DNA of 52,910 bases from positions 1-52,910 of IMG/VR virus record IMGVR_UViG_3300024319_000017; one strand, written 5' to 3'. The DNA comes from a virus. Below, one piece after another: positions 8,955 to 18,246 of the stretch. The translations under genes and the position numbers were made by a program. Each line of letters begins with the position of its first letter. Within the stretch, counting starts at the first letter, position 1. Under the pieces are notes generated by a model that saw only the letters and a list, made by a program, of their open reading frames with translations, was not told the DNA's origin and searched no databases.

Positions 8955-9373
8955 TATGCTCCTGTTTTTGAATATGTTGGTTTTTGACCTTTTTTCTTTT
9001 CACCACCCTTTTTGGTGTCTCCACTTTTCTTTTGTGCTGCACGTTTTCTTCTTACAAATGCGGCTCTTCCTTTTTTACCTAATTTTCTAGCTTTTTCTGC
9101 TGATAAACACGCGGCATATGCACCACCCTTTTTACCACCACCACACTTACCTAACTTTTGACCCTCAGCCCCATATCTATCCCAACCACCTTTAGTTGTT
9201 CCACCAGCACCACCTTGACCAAACCATTTTCTTAAATCTTCAGTCATTAGGTTTTGATTACACAACACTTCATAAATATCTGAAAGTGCGTATTCTTTAC
9301 ACAAAGTAACATCCACACCTTCATTATAATAATGTTTGAACCTACTGTTTAGGTAATTCTTTAGTACTTCCAT
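8954..9373 (-). CDS. Basic Gly/Lys-rich protein (DUF6321-like), possible DNA-binding head protein
   Basis: A 139-residue protein. After a 45-residue N-terminal segment comes EDLRKWFGQGGAGG, GGWDRYGAEGQKLGKCGGG and a Lys/Arg-rich tail of about 60 residues (KARKLGKKGRAAFVRRKRAAQKK and more). I recognise this as the small basic domain DUF6321, common in marine phages; no reaction is known. The strong positive charge suggests binding to packaged DNA, which is inference. Its ATG lies inside the end of the holin-like gene, and its stop overlaps the next start (TAATG), so it is co-translated with both. Confidence 0.72.
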   Translation of the reverse strand: MEVLKNYLNSRFKHYYNEGVDVTLCKEYALSDIYEVLCNQNLMTEDLRKWFGQGGAGGTTKGGWDRYGAEGQKLGKCGGGKKGGAYAACLSAEKARKLGKKGRAAFVRRKRAAQKKSGDTKKGGEKKKGQKPTYSKTGA

Positions 9374-9599
9374 GTCCTTTTGCCCAAATTTTATCTACAG
9401 ATGCTAAACCTAATGAACCAAATGCTAGAGCAGTTACTGCGTTTATCAAACCCATCTCAACCGGATGTTCTGTAAATAGGTTAATGAATAAAGCTACACA
9501 TAGACTTAACCCAGAAACAATACCGATAAATCGTTTAGATGATGGTGTACCCTTTTCATCTTTAAGTAATCCAGTTAACCAATTAACTATCTTTTTCAT
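9342..9599 (-). CDS. Small two-helix membrane protein, holin candidate
   Basis: An 85-residue protein with a charged N-terminus (KDEKGTPSSKRF), two hydrophobic segments (about 24-43 and 51-67) separated by a short acidic loop (TEHPVE), and a charged C-terminus ending in GSTKELPKQ. Size, two-helix plan and charged tail fit class II holins, which permeabilise the inner membrane at the time of lysis. Similar small proteins occur in Bacteroidetes phages. The endolysin candidate lies far away at 51.2-52.1 kb, so there is no compact lysis cassette. The start overlaps the end of the upstream gene by 17 bases. Confidence 0.65.
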   Translation of the reverse strand: MKKIVNWLTGLLKDEKGTPSSKRFIGIVSGLSLCVALFINLFTEHPVEMGLINAVTALAFGSLGLASVDKIWAKGHGSTKELPKQ

Positions 9600-10179
9600 T
9601 CAAATCCGTTTTTAACTTTCCAATATATTCTTCTTTAAATTTTTGGAAACCTTTTTCTATACGGTCTATTACTTCATCTTTATTTAAACCACCCCACTTT
9701 TCAATAGAACCATCTTCATTTATAAAGTTAGCTTCAATCGAATATTTTAAAATATCCTTTTCTATCTCTGCTTGTTTCAACCATGCTTCTGCATTAGCTA
9801 ATAACTTTTTCTTTTCGTATTCATCATATGTGCCATCTAACTTCATCTGATGTTCCATGTCCACAACACAATCTAAGCACATTCCATGATATGCTTTCAT
9901 TTTTAAATCAGCTTGCGCTGGGTCTAAACAACTACATTCATCCTTTCTACAATTAGGAAACTTTTTTAAATCATTTCTGAGCTTATGTAGTTTACCTAAC
10001 TTTACCTTATACCCTCGTTTTTGTTCCCACGTCTGACCATCTTCATCAGTCCAAACATCACCAACGTTTCGTTTTACAACTTCTTTTGTTTTATCAAATG
10101 ATACAGTTTTCTTTGTTTGGGTTTTGTGTTTACCCTCTAACATTTCTTTAACTGCTTTGATGTTTTTTAATTTACTCAT
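9583..10179 (-). CDS. Conserved hypothetical protein with paired Cys motifs
   Basis: A 198-residue charged protein starting MSKLKNIKAVKEM. The central part contains NCRKDECSCLD (about residue 76) and, about 30 residues later, HGMCLDCVVDMEH, which together look like a zinc-binding site made from two Cys pairs. The flanks are Lys/Glu-rich and helical. Related proteins are familiar from T4-like marine phages, but I know no function. It is followed, with overlaps, by the holin candidate and the basic DUF6321-like gene. In the 37-base gap before it is ATATTTATT, a one-base variant of the recurrent element. Confidence 0.7.
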   Translation of the reverse strand: MSKLKNIKAVKEMLEGKHKTQTKKTVSFDKTKEVVKRNVGDVWTDEDGQTWEQKRGYKVKLGKLHKLRNDLKKFPNCRKDECSCLDPAQADLKMKAYHGMCLDCVVDMEHQMKLDGTYDEYEKKKLLANAEAWLKQAEIEKDILKYSIEANFINEDGSIEKWGGLNKDEVIDRIEKGFQKFKEEYIGKLKTDLNEKDS

Positions 10180-10216
10180 AACTTTTGGTTTTTTAAAGTA
10201 ATTGATAATAAATATG

Positions 10217-12700
10217 TTAATAATACATTAAACCTAATATCTGATTCAATGGTGCAAATGTGCCTGTTAATTTGTAGGTATTACCTTTATATACAAATAC
10301 AATACCCTCACTTGGAACTAATTTTTGCTTACCACCTGCGGCTAGTAATCGTTCTAATTCTAATTTTAATTTTTCTATTTTACGTACATCACCACTCTTT
10401 TTGATATCTTTTACAGTCTGGTCTAATCGTTTTTTCATAGCTCGTAGTGCAGTATCACTATTTACAGTTAAAACCGAACTCATTATCGATAATACATCAG
10501 CACCAACCCCTAAGAATATATCTTCAAACTTTCTTAAATTAGATTTTGATAATTTCTTTTGGTCTTTCTTATCAGTTTTTTTAGCCCAAACTAATACATT
10601 CGTATCTGTTATGTTTCGTTTATCCAATCTAAAAGATTTATCCATAAACGCCCACCTCTTAACTAATCCCATTTTAGTTTTATTATCTAATGTAGATGGT
10701 GAATTTTCATCAACCCACACTTCCCACCAAGCTTGATGATAATCAGCAACACCATCACTATCAGTTAACCCATACTCTTTTTGTAATTTATCAATCATTG
10801 ATAGATATTTAGATTGTTTAGTTGATAGCTGGTCTGATTTAGGTAATTGTGTTACGGGCGGCCCTTGTATTGTGTAATTTTTCTGAATGTTTTTATTTAT
10901 TTGCTTAATCATACCGGCTAGCATTCTAGCAGCACTTTGATTTTCACCAATTGCCTTACCATCCACATCATACTGCATTGTACCATGAAATATAAGTAGC
11001 GGTTGTCCGTATGGTATTACATTTACGGATGTTGGATAAATTACCTCTAAATTCATAAACGATGAGCCTTGCTGAAACACTTTATCTCTTTGTGATTTAC
11101 TTAATGATTTGATAGCATTACTCAAATCAACCATAGCAAAATTATATGCATCTGTTAACCCACCCCTACCTTGAAACTTTGAAGCTATACCACTTATATC
11201 CAACGCACCCTCACCACTATTTTTTAGATGTGATTTATTCCTAGCAGCAATCAAACCCATATCATCACGCCAACTTATAGCTAATGCTTGACCATCAGTT
11301 TTTTCTCTTGTTAGTTCTAAGTTACCGGTTAGAGCACCCCTAACTATATTTTTCAAATCACTAAAGGTTAAATTCATTTCAATATCAAATGGATGATTCA
11401 TATGCCCATATGCTCCACCTTCTGTAAGTAATGATTCGTTTACGGGTGTTCCACCCAAAAATTCAACAAGTTTATATCCGACTTGAGTAGCAACATTATT
11501 AATATGATTTTTCCAAGTTTGATAATCAGGTGAATCTTTTATTGATTTATATGATTTAGCATTAACACCACTTACACCAGATGGAAAAAATGATACAGGA
11601 TAAGCATCATCTATTGAACGATTATCATCGGCATATATATCATCACCATTTGGATTTAATATGTAATCTATAACTTGAAATCCAAGTCGAAATGCAATTT
11701 TATCATTAATAGCCTTATATGATTTTGAATCTCCAAAGAAAACTCCAGGACCATCATCTACCAATGATTTACCTAAAGCTCCATTTGTTGATGCTTCTTT
11801 AATCGTTACAAAATTTTCCGATTCTGGTATTTCATCATATACTTTATATACTGATTTTATTATAGCATGTAATCCTTCAGTTTCATCATCTATTTCAGAT
11901 GGATACATATTATCTGCTGTTGGAAAGTGTAATTGTGTATATTTTAGTTTTTCAAACCACGGCTCACCTCTACCTTTAGCACTATTTTTACCGATAACCC
12001 TAACATCATTAGGTGGTAAATATCCTTCTTCAGGCTCACCGGGTTCTACATTCGATTCTGATATTAGTTTGTTTATATCAAACGTACTTAGAAACGATTC
12101 TAAAGTAGATTCAAGTTTATACAATTTACCACTTATTAGGTTGAAAATTTTAGGATTAAACTTACCGTAAATACGTTTGAATTCAGATTTACGTTTGGAT
12201 TCACTACCACTTGATAATGATTTTCTAACTTCAGTACCACTAATTGTGCTTAGAGCTGGTGCTACATAAACATACCCCTTTTGTTTATATCCCATTTGGA
12301 TTTTATCAGGATGGTATGGGTCGAAGTACTTCCCTTTTAATCTATACCTATCCTTTTCACCAACCACCGGTATAAACGCTGTGGTATTCGAATCGAAATT
12401 ACCAATGATTTCTTTAGGTGCATATGGATTTCTAATCTGAACTATTTTGGATGATGGAATACCAAACATTTTCATCATTATTTGTTTTTTTTCAACAAAC
12501 TTAAATGGTGATTTTAAAGTATCTGTTTTGTTTGATGTTCCAATGTAAACATTATCTTTACCAAACTTATCTACTAAGTGTTTGTAAGTAGCGTAATGTC
12601 CTGAATGAAATGGTTGAAATCTACCACTATACACTATAACTTTATTTTCTATATTTTCGGTTAATATGTTCTTAACCCATTCTTTAATTAATTTTCCCAT
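10217..12700 (-). CDS. Fusion of HxGH nucleotidyltransferase and KxDG ligase-like domain
   Basis: An 827-residue protein. Residues 20-200 form a cytidylyltransferase-like domain: SGRFQPFHSGH (HxGH at 32-35) and ISGTEVRK at 153-160, the two signatures of NMN/pantetheine/FAD-type adenylyl- or cytidylyltransferases. After an unassigned middle (about 220-430) comes a region with the order of motifs of covalent nucleotidyltransferases (DNA/RNA ligases): EKTDG with K467, NLEVIYP at 550-556, SEGIVFVY near 797-804 and YKLTG at 809-813, with a long helical insert between. This C-terminal part resembles a phage family usually labelled as unknown (DUF6267). ISES, VNESL and LTE strings flank the domains. 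I start at MGKLIKEW; the longer ORF would run into the upstream gene. Confidence 0.78.
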   Translation of the reverse strand: MGKLIKEWVKNILTENIENKVIVYSGRFQPFHSGHYATYKHLVDKFGKDNVYIGTSNKTDTLKSPFKFVEKKQIMMKMFGIPSSKIVQIRNPYAPKEIIGNFDSNTTAFIPVVGEKDRYRLKGKYFDPYHPDKIQMGYKQKGYVYVAPALSTISGTEVRKSLSSGSESKRKSEFKRIYGKFNPKIFNLISGKLYKLESTLESFLSTFDINKLISESNVEPGEPEEGYLPPNDVRVIGKNSAKGRGEPWFEKLKYTQLHFPTADNMYPSEIDDETEGLHAIIKSVYKVYDEIPESENFVTIKEASTNGALGKSLVDDGPGVFFGDSKSYKAINDKIAFRLGFQVIDYILNPNGDDIYADDNRSIDDAYPVSFFPSGVSGVNAKSYKSIKDSPDYQTWKNHINNVATQVGYKLVEFLGGTPVNESLLTEGGAYGHMNHPFDIEMNLTFSDLKNIVRGALTGNLELTREKTDGQALAISWRDDMGLIAARNKSHLKNSGEGALDISGIASKFQGRGGLTDAYNFAMVDLSNAIKSLSKSQRDKVFQQGSSFMNLEVIYPTSVNVIPYGQPLLIFHGTMQYDVDGKAIGENQSAARMLAGMIKQINKNIQKNYTIQGPPVTQLPKSDQLSTKQSKYLSMIDKLQKEYGLTDSDGVADYHQAWWEVWVDENSPSTLDNKTKMGLVKRWAFMDKSFRLDKRNITDTNVLVWAKKTDKKDQKKLSKSNLRKFEDIFLGVGADVLSIMSSVLTVNSDTALRAMKKRLDQTVKDIKKSGDVRKIEKLKLELERLLAAGGKQKLVPSEGIVFVYKGNTYKLTGTFAPLNQILGLMYY

Positions 12701-12731
12701 AATAATAAATACTATTTTAAAAAGTTTACGT

Positions 12732-15062
12732 TTAACTTGGTGCAGTTGGTAGCTCTGGTGAGTCAGAAACAGCCCCACTCGATGCATTAGCTGAAAACTG
12801 TCGTGTTGCGAATATATTTATGTTTTTAATTCTAGTATTAGCACCTGATGTTCCTGTACTTAAACTGAATATAATTTTAGAGTATTTGTTTAAGCTGCCA
12901 GTTGGTATTTCTTGTATAGCGCCAGCAACAAATCCAGAAGATATTGAATAACTTGATGTTAATGTAGATATAGCAGTACCGGTTGAACTTAACGGGTATG
13001 TTTGTATATTTGAAGTTGATTCGAACGAATCGTAGTAATCGATAGTTGTACTACTACCAGTTAAGGCGTTTGCTATTGATATTATAACATTATGTGAGCT
13101 TAATACCACACCATTAGCCGTACCTTTTGCTTGAAATGATATACCCATATGGGTTTCACCTTCTAAAAATCGGACCGGATATTCAACTACAACTGTGCTT
13201 GGGTTTACATCTGATATATATTCAGTATTATCTTGAACTAACACACGGCCTAAGTTTCTAAAATCAGCTACACCTGCTTGGGTGTTTATAAGTTCATATA
13301 AAGTACCACCATAATTTTGTCTAATTAGTAAGTTAGACCCACTAATACTACCACTTGCATTTAGAACTAAAGCGTTTATACTGCTTGATATTTCAAACTT
13401 AGATTCTATTGATTGTGATGTTATTGTGAATCCACCAATATCACCTGCTGTAGCCGTTACAGTACCATTTAAGGTTACATCACCATTTGGCTGTAGGTGA
13501 AAGTTAGATGAGCTTATTTCTATGTTTCCATCTGAACCACTTATGAATTGTGAACCCGTATTACCTACAAAGAACTTATCGGTTTTTATATCTAATACAC
13601 CACCACCAGCGGTTGTGAATATCATATGCCTATCATCATTATCACCTACCAATTGTAAACCCACCCCACTTAGCGAATCAGAACCTAAAGTAATACTTCC
13701 CGAATACATTATAAACCCACCAGCGCTTAACCCTAAAGATGCACTTGTTTGGCCGAGATAACCAACTGATTGAATTAACCCGCTTGAACGGCCAGACATT
13801 TCCATACCCTTTCCAATTTCATTGGATAGATACATTGAACCAGTTACAAGATTATCATTTCCAGCAAAATAATAATTACCACCTTGAAAAACATATGGTT
13901 CTGATGTAGTTAGAGTTTTGGATATTTCACCACCATAATTTAGGTATTGGAATCTTAGCTTCTTAGCATCTTTTAAGTGTTCTGATGGTATTGGTACTTT
14001 GATAGTGAATGATGTGCTAAATGGAACTTGCACTTCGTGTAATAGCTCATAGTCACCCGGCAACCCATCTGATTTTATTAATACCTTTACCTTCTCCACC
14101 AACCCAACTATTGGGTCTACATTACTAAGTGTAATATTAGCGTATGACCTCTTATTTTCTGTTGCTTGATTTGAGCTAGTTGAAAAGTAATCAACCGATG
14201 TTCTAACTTCATCTACAAAATTAAATGTATGGGTTAAATCAGTTTTATCTTGAAACTCGGTAGTGTATGGTTTATCTAATATAACAGTATTACTATCAAT
14301 TACAGAAACAATTATTGGATTATAGTTAAGTGATATTGGGTTTGGTATATTAGTAGCCGGTGTTGCTTTGTTAAATACAGTTGGTGTATCAAAATCAAGT
14401 GTAGACCCGACCATCTCACCATTAAAAGTGTTGCCAGTAGTACTTGTTTTTTGAGCGATTGGTGTACTTCCTTTATAAATATATCTGACTTTTATTGTAC
14501 CAGAACTTACTTTAGTTAATTCAGTACCGCTAAATGGTAAGTTCTGGTACGATTCTATACTTTCAGATATGGATACTGATGGTAATGATGTTGGGTTAAA
14601 TAAAACGGGCGATAGGTTATTCCTATCCCTATCCACTAAAACAACAACAGACCATCTTACGTTTGGGTTACCTTTGAATCTATCTGGTATAGGATTACCA
14701 TTTAAATCCACTTTAGATTCACCAACAATTGTTATCGTAGCGTTACCATTTGGTGTATTATCATCATCTTTATCATGGTATATCCAAATTGATATAACCC
14801 GACTCTTATCATCTTCTATGTAATCTGGTATTTCAAAATATATAGGATTTCCATTAGAGTCTCTAACATCAATCAATACTTTAGAACCATCAACAAGGTT
14901 TGTTGGATGTGCTTTTATCCTTAAAAGATTCTTCCCTTTCTGTAGTATTTGTGGAACATCGGATACTCTAAAAAAGTTTGGTGATAGCGGTGTACTATCA
15001 TCAATATAAACTTCTATATTTTGTAAATCTTCCCTCTGTTCGTTTTTAAATGTTAATGACAT
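12732..15062 (-). CDS. Tail fibre or appendage structural protein
   Basis: A 776-residue Ser/Thr/Gly-rich, Cys-poor protein. The N-terminal 370 residues look like several beta domains. Residues 390-540 carry repeated short strands (SGSITLGSDS, SGSDGNIEISSS, NGDVTLNGTVTATAG) that lead into GDIGGFTI at 540-547, a motif typical of fibre and tail-tip proteins just before a distal domain. A beta-rich C-terminal domain follows. Probably an adhesin or fibre on the baseplate; the receptor is unknown. Strong AAGGAG ribosome-binding site; an ATATTTATA element 15 bases before the start. It is separated from the other tail genes by the recombination genes. Confidence 0.75.
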   Translation of the reverse strand: MSLTFKNEQREDLQNIEVYIDDSTPLSPNFFRVSDVPQILQKGKNLLRIKAHPTNLVDGSKVLIDVRDSNGNPIYFEIPDYIEDDKSRVISIWIYHDKDDDNTPNGNATITIVGESKVDLNGNPIPDRFKGNPNVRWSVVVLVDRDRNNLSPVLFNPTSLPSVSISESIESYQNLPFSGTELTKVSSGTIKVRYIYKGSTPIAQKTSTTGNTFNGEMVGSTLDFDTPTVFNKATPATNIPNPISLNYNPIIVSVIDSNTVILDKPYTTEFQDKTDLTHTFNFVDEVRTSVDYFSTSSNQATENKRSYANITLSNVDPIVGLVEKVKVLIKSDGLPGDYELLHEVQVPFSTSFTIKVPIPSEHLKDAKKLRFQYLNYGGEISKTLTTSEPYVFQGGNYYFAGNDNLVTGSMYLSNEIGKGMEMSGRSSGLIQSVGYLGQTSASLGLSAGGFIMYSGSITLGSDSLSGVGLQLVGDNDDRHMIFTTAGGGVLDIKTDKFFVGNTGSQFISGSDGNIEISSSNFHLQPNGDVTLNGTVTATAGDIGGFTITSQSIESKFEISSSINALVLNASGSISGSNLLIRQNYGGTLYELINTQAGVADFRNLGRVLVQDNTEYISDVNPSTVVVEYPVRFLEGETHMGISFQAKGTANGVVLSSHNVIISIANALTGSSTTIDYYDSFESTSNIQTYPLSSTGTAISTLTSSYSISSGFVAGAIQEIPTGSLNKYSKIIFSLSTGTSGANTRIKNINIFATRQFSANASSGAVSDSPELPTAPS

Positions 15063-15075
15063 TTATTCTCCTTAA

Positions 15076-18000
15076 TTATAAATATCGTATGGTGGAAAAA
15101 CCATCTATTTTGTTAATATCTATTATCTTATCAACCATATCACGTGTTTTATCAATGTGAGATATTGTAACTATAAAATCAAACTGCGTTTTTAGGTAAT
15201 CAAACAATAAATATAATGAATTGAAGTTACCACTATCCAATGAACCAAACCCCTCATCAATAGCTATAAAATTAGGTCGTGGTAAGTTTGATACATTCGT
15301 TAGTGCTGTTCTAATTGCTACCGATGATATGAACCGTTCCATACCACTTGATAATTCCAATGGCCAATATTTATCATCAGAATATGCTATATATGAATTT
15401 ATATTTTTACCATCGGTGTTTAGTAGTATCTGAAAATCTACTAATGGATTTAATATGTTGTTGATTTCAATTTCTAACTTTGGTAATATGTTGGATATTA
15501 ATTGATATGGTATACCATCTCGCTTTACACATGATAGGTATGATTCATAACCCTCATACTTGTTTTCCATAGTTTCAAGCGTATCAATTGATGCACTTAT
15601 ATTTTCGATTGTATTAGTGGATATACTCACATTACCACTAATATCAACTATGGATTCATTTATTTCACCTATAGCTTCATCCATATCACTTAATGATATC
15701 CTATGTTCATTTATCTTTTCGTTTAATTTTGAATTATATTGAATTAAAACTTTTTTTTCTATCCAATTCTGAATGGATTGATTTGTAGATTCTAGTGAAA
15801 TATTTAGATTTTGTAATTCCAATTTACAAGAATTAGATATTAGTTTCAACCTATCAATTTCATTTTCAAGCTCTAATATCGATACGTTCAACTCCTTTAC
15901 TTCTGTTAGTGTGTCAGTTACATCGTGCTTTTTAACCCCAATAGATGCACTATCGAATTCACCACCAAGTGTAAGTAATTTCATAGATATAAGCCTAATT
16001 TCATTTTCTAAATTTTTAGCTTGCTTTGCAAATGGTGTATTTTTATTAGCTACACAATGGGTGCACCCATCATCGAAAGATAAAGAACCAATACCATCTA
16101 AGTGTTTTTGTTTATGTGACATATCATTTTCCAATTCAGATACTTGCAATTGAATTTTATCTAATAATTTGGAGTAATGTTGATATTTGGTGTAGCTTTC
16201 TTTTAGTGATTCAATGTTAAATTTAGAATATTCCATATTCAAGCAGTTTAAAGTAGTACCTTTTTTTGAAAGTATATCAATGTACTCCCCATACTCAATC
16301 TGCTTTTTTTGTATTTCATTTTCAAGATTATCTCTATCTGTAGTTAATTCTTCTATATCGATATTAGTTATATCAATTGACTTTATTTGAGATAACAATG
16401 TCTCTATTTTATTAGATAAGTCGTTTCTATTTAGTTTTAATTTATTTAATTTTAATTTAGTGTCTGATAATATAGCATTCTGCTTTTTAAATTCAATTTT
16501 TGATTGTGATAGTTTTTCCGGTAAGTTTCTATTTTTATAATCCTTAACCAAAGCACTTAGTTCTTTTATATCATCGCTAGCTATTTGATACAACTTTTCA
16601 AATACGTTAATATTTAAAAACTGAGCTAATAGTTCCTTTCTTTCTTTTTGTGATTTATTAATGAACCCACCGCTATTGTTTTGGTTTGACATGGCTGTTA
16701 ATACAAATTCATCATAAGAACCAACGTACTGTCTTATTATTGAATTAGTTTCCCTACGTTCTTCACCATTTAATGAATGTGTTTCACCATCTATAATACA
16801 GTAAAACTCGACATTAACTTTTACAGTACCCCGTTTGGGTGATTTTTTACCAATTCGTTCAATGTAATAATCTATACCATTTATTTCAAAAACATACTTA
16901 CAACTGAATTGTGATTTTTGGTTATTTAATACATCAATAGCCTTTGATGTTCTTGAACATTTATCAAATATACAAAATGATAAAGCATCCCATAATGATG
17001 ATTTTCCACTTGCATTTGGCTCAAATATACCATAAGTACCATTTAAATTTTGAAAATCAATGATATTATTTTCACCATATGAAAACATATTTGAAAATTC
17101 AAATCGTTTAGGTTTCCAAATTATATTTTTAAGCTTGTTATTATTAGTGATTCTGTTGTTAATATCAGTATTTATTGATGTTACTACATCAATCTGCGTA
17201 TCACTTAGGATAAGTTTATCGTTCAAAAATTCTTTAATAAGTTTATTTTGAAATCCAACATCATCCAAGTTATGAATTGATAAGCTTGATTTTTTATTGG
17301 TGCTTTCATTTACATTAAGTACTTTTTGTATGGATAATTCCTGTACCTTGCAATTTGTCTTTATATTGGTAACTATTTTATCCAACTGTGATTGTGTTGT
17401 GTTGTTAGCTCTGATTCGTATTCTCGGCTTAGTTGGTATCTCAGGATTACCAATTAATTTGCCATTTTGTACATCTAAAGTAACATATCCATAATCATTA
17501 TGTATTGGTACGAATTCAGATTTTTTAGTATCAACATCCCATACCAAAATACCATGTTCGTTATATTTAGCTTCTGAGTGGTTCTGCATAATAGTTGAAC
17601 CACAATATTTAACAGTCCCACTATCATTTAAAGATTGATTTGGAACGTGTATATCACCTAATAGTACTAAATCGTAACCATTAAATGAGTCAATATTTAC
17701 ATTCTTATTTTCTATCTGAAATCCATGTTCTGTTTTTACGTTATTAACAGGCCCATGATATAATGCTATTTTATAATCACCACTAACATCGTTTGATTTT
17801 ATTATATTTTTCGAATCACCAAATACAGATGTATGTGAAAATGAAATACCACCCATTTGCCAAACACCACTATCTTTTAAGTAATGTAAGTTTTTATGGT
17901 TTATAGCATTTACAATCGGTGTAAGCGCATCCATTCTAGATGGGTTATTCAGATTAGCATCGTGGTTTCCCGGTATCAATATGGTTGGTAATAAATCAGA

Positions 18001-18246
18001 TAGTCTTTTTAGAAATGTTTGAGTCATTTCTATAACTTCAGGTGTCATATCGGTTTTAGCATGGACTATATCACCGGCTAATACAATAACAGATTCTTTG
18101 GTTTTTGTATCTGAAATATATTTATATAGTCTATTAAAAACTTCTCTATATTCTTTGTGTCGTTTAAGGTTTCTTATATGTACATCAGCAATATGGTAAA
18201 TTTTACCTATATTACCCTTATAATCAATCTTTATTGGTTCTAGCAT
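15076..18246 (-). CDS. gp47-gp46: Fused recombination nuclease gp47-gp46 (Mre11/SbcD-Rad50/SbcC in one chain)
   Basis: DNA double-strand-end processing nuclease needed for recombination-dependent replication; T4 makes the two halves as separate proteins. Here 1056 residues carry both. Residues 1-270 are the phosphoesterase: DVH (21-23), AGDIVH (57-62), GNHD (94-97), YHG with H164, GDIH (197-200; Asp where many Mre11 proteins have His) and YCGSTIMQNHSE. From about 378 is the ABC ATPase: Walker A EPNASGKSS (409-417), coiled-coil arms, the zinc-hook CTHC at 728-731, coiled coil again, signature LSSGMERF (965-972), Walker B IAIDEGF (D997, E998), D-loop GSLD and switch His in TISH (H1030). The ATG overlaps the primase stop by 7 bases. 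No internal stop or frameshift is seen. Confidence 0.93.
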   Translation of the reverse strand: MLEPIKIDYKGNIGKIYHIADVHIRNLKRHKEYREVFNRLYKYISDTKTKESVIVLAGDIVHAKTDMTPEVIEMTQTFLKRLSDLLPTILIPGNHDANLNNPSRMDALTPIVNAINHKNLHYLKDSGVWQMGGISFSHTSVFGDSKNIIKSNDVSGDYKIALYHGPVNNVKTEHGFQIENKNVNIDSFNGYDLVLLGDIHVPNQSLNDSGTVKYCGSTIMQNHSEAKYNEHGILVWDVDTKKSEFVPIHNDYGYVTLDVQNGKLIGNPEIPTKPRIRIRANNTTQSQLDKIVTNIKTNCKVQELSIQKVLNVNESTNKKSSLSIHNLDDVGFQNKLIKEFLNDKLILSDTQIDVVTSINTDINNRITNNNKLKNIIWKPKRFEFSNMFSYGENNIIDFQNLNGTYGIFEPNASGKSSLWDALSFCIFDKCSRTSKAIDVLNNQKSQFSCKYVFEINGIDYYIERIGKKSPKRGTVKVNVEFYCIIDGETHSLNGEERRETNSIIRQYVGSYDEFVLTAMSNQNNSGGFINKSQKERKELLAQFLNINVFEKLYQIASDDIKELSALVKDYKNRNLPEKLSQSKIEFKKQNAILSDTKLKLNKLKLNRNDLSNKIETLLSQIKSIDITNIDIEELTTDRDNLENEIQKKQIEYGEYIDILSKKGTTLNCLNMEYSKFNIESLKESYTKYQHYSKLLDKIQLQVSELENDMSHKQKHLDGIGSLSFDDGCTHCVANKNTPFAKQAKNLENEIRLISMKLLTLGGEFDSASIGVKKHDVTDTLTEVKELNVSILELENEIDRLKLISNSCKLELQNLNISLESTNQSIQNWIEKKVLIQYNSKLNEKINEHRISLSDMDEAIGEINESIVDISGNVSISTNTIENISASIDTLETMENKYEGYESYLSCVKRDGIPYQLISNILPKLEIEINNILNPLVDFQILLNTDGKNINSYIAYSDDKYWPLELSSGMERFISSVAIRTALTNVSNLPRPNFIAIDEGFGSLDSGNFNSLYLLFDYLKTQFDFIVTISHIDKTRDMVDKIIDINKIDGFSTIRYL
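15077..15085 (-). promoter_or_regulatory. ATATTTATA element upstream of the fibre gene
   Basis: Coding-sense GATATTTATA just before TTAAGGAGAATAAATG. It lies in the 13-base gap between the nuclease-fusion and fibre genes and runs into the nuclease stop region, so it could start a late fibre transcript. Confidence 0.35.

Noticed and set aside
12701-12787. Longer start for the nucleotidyltransferase fusion at 12787
   Set aside because: The extension overlaps the fibre gene's end and lacks family sequence; ATG at 12700 directly precedes the domain.
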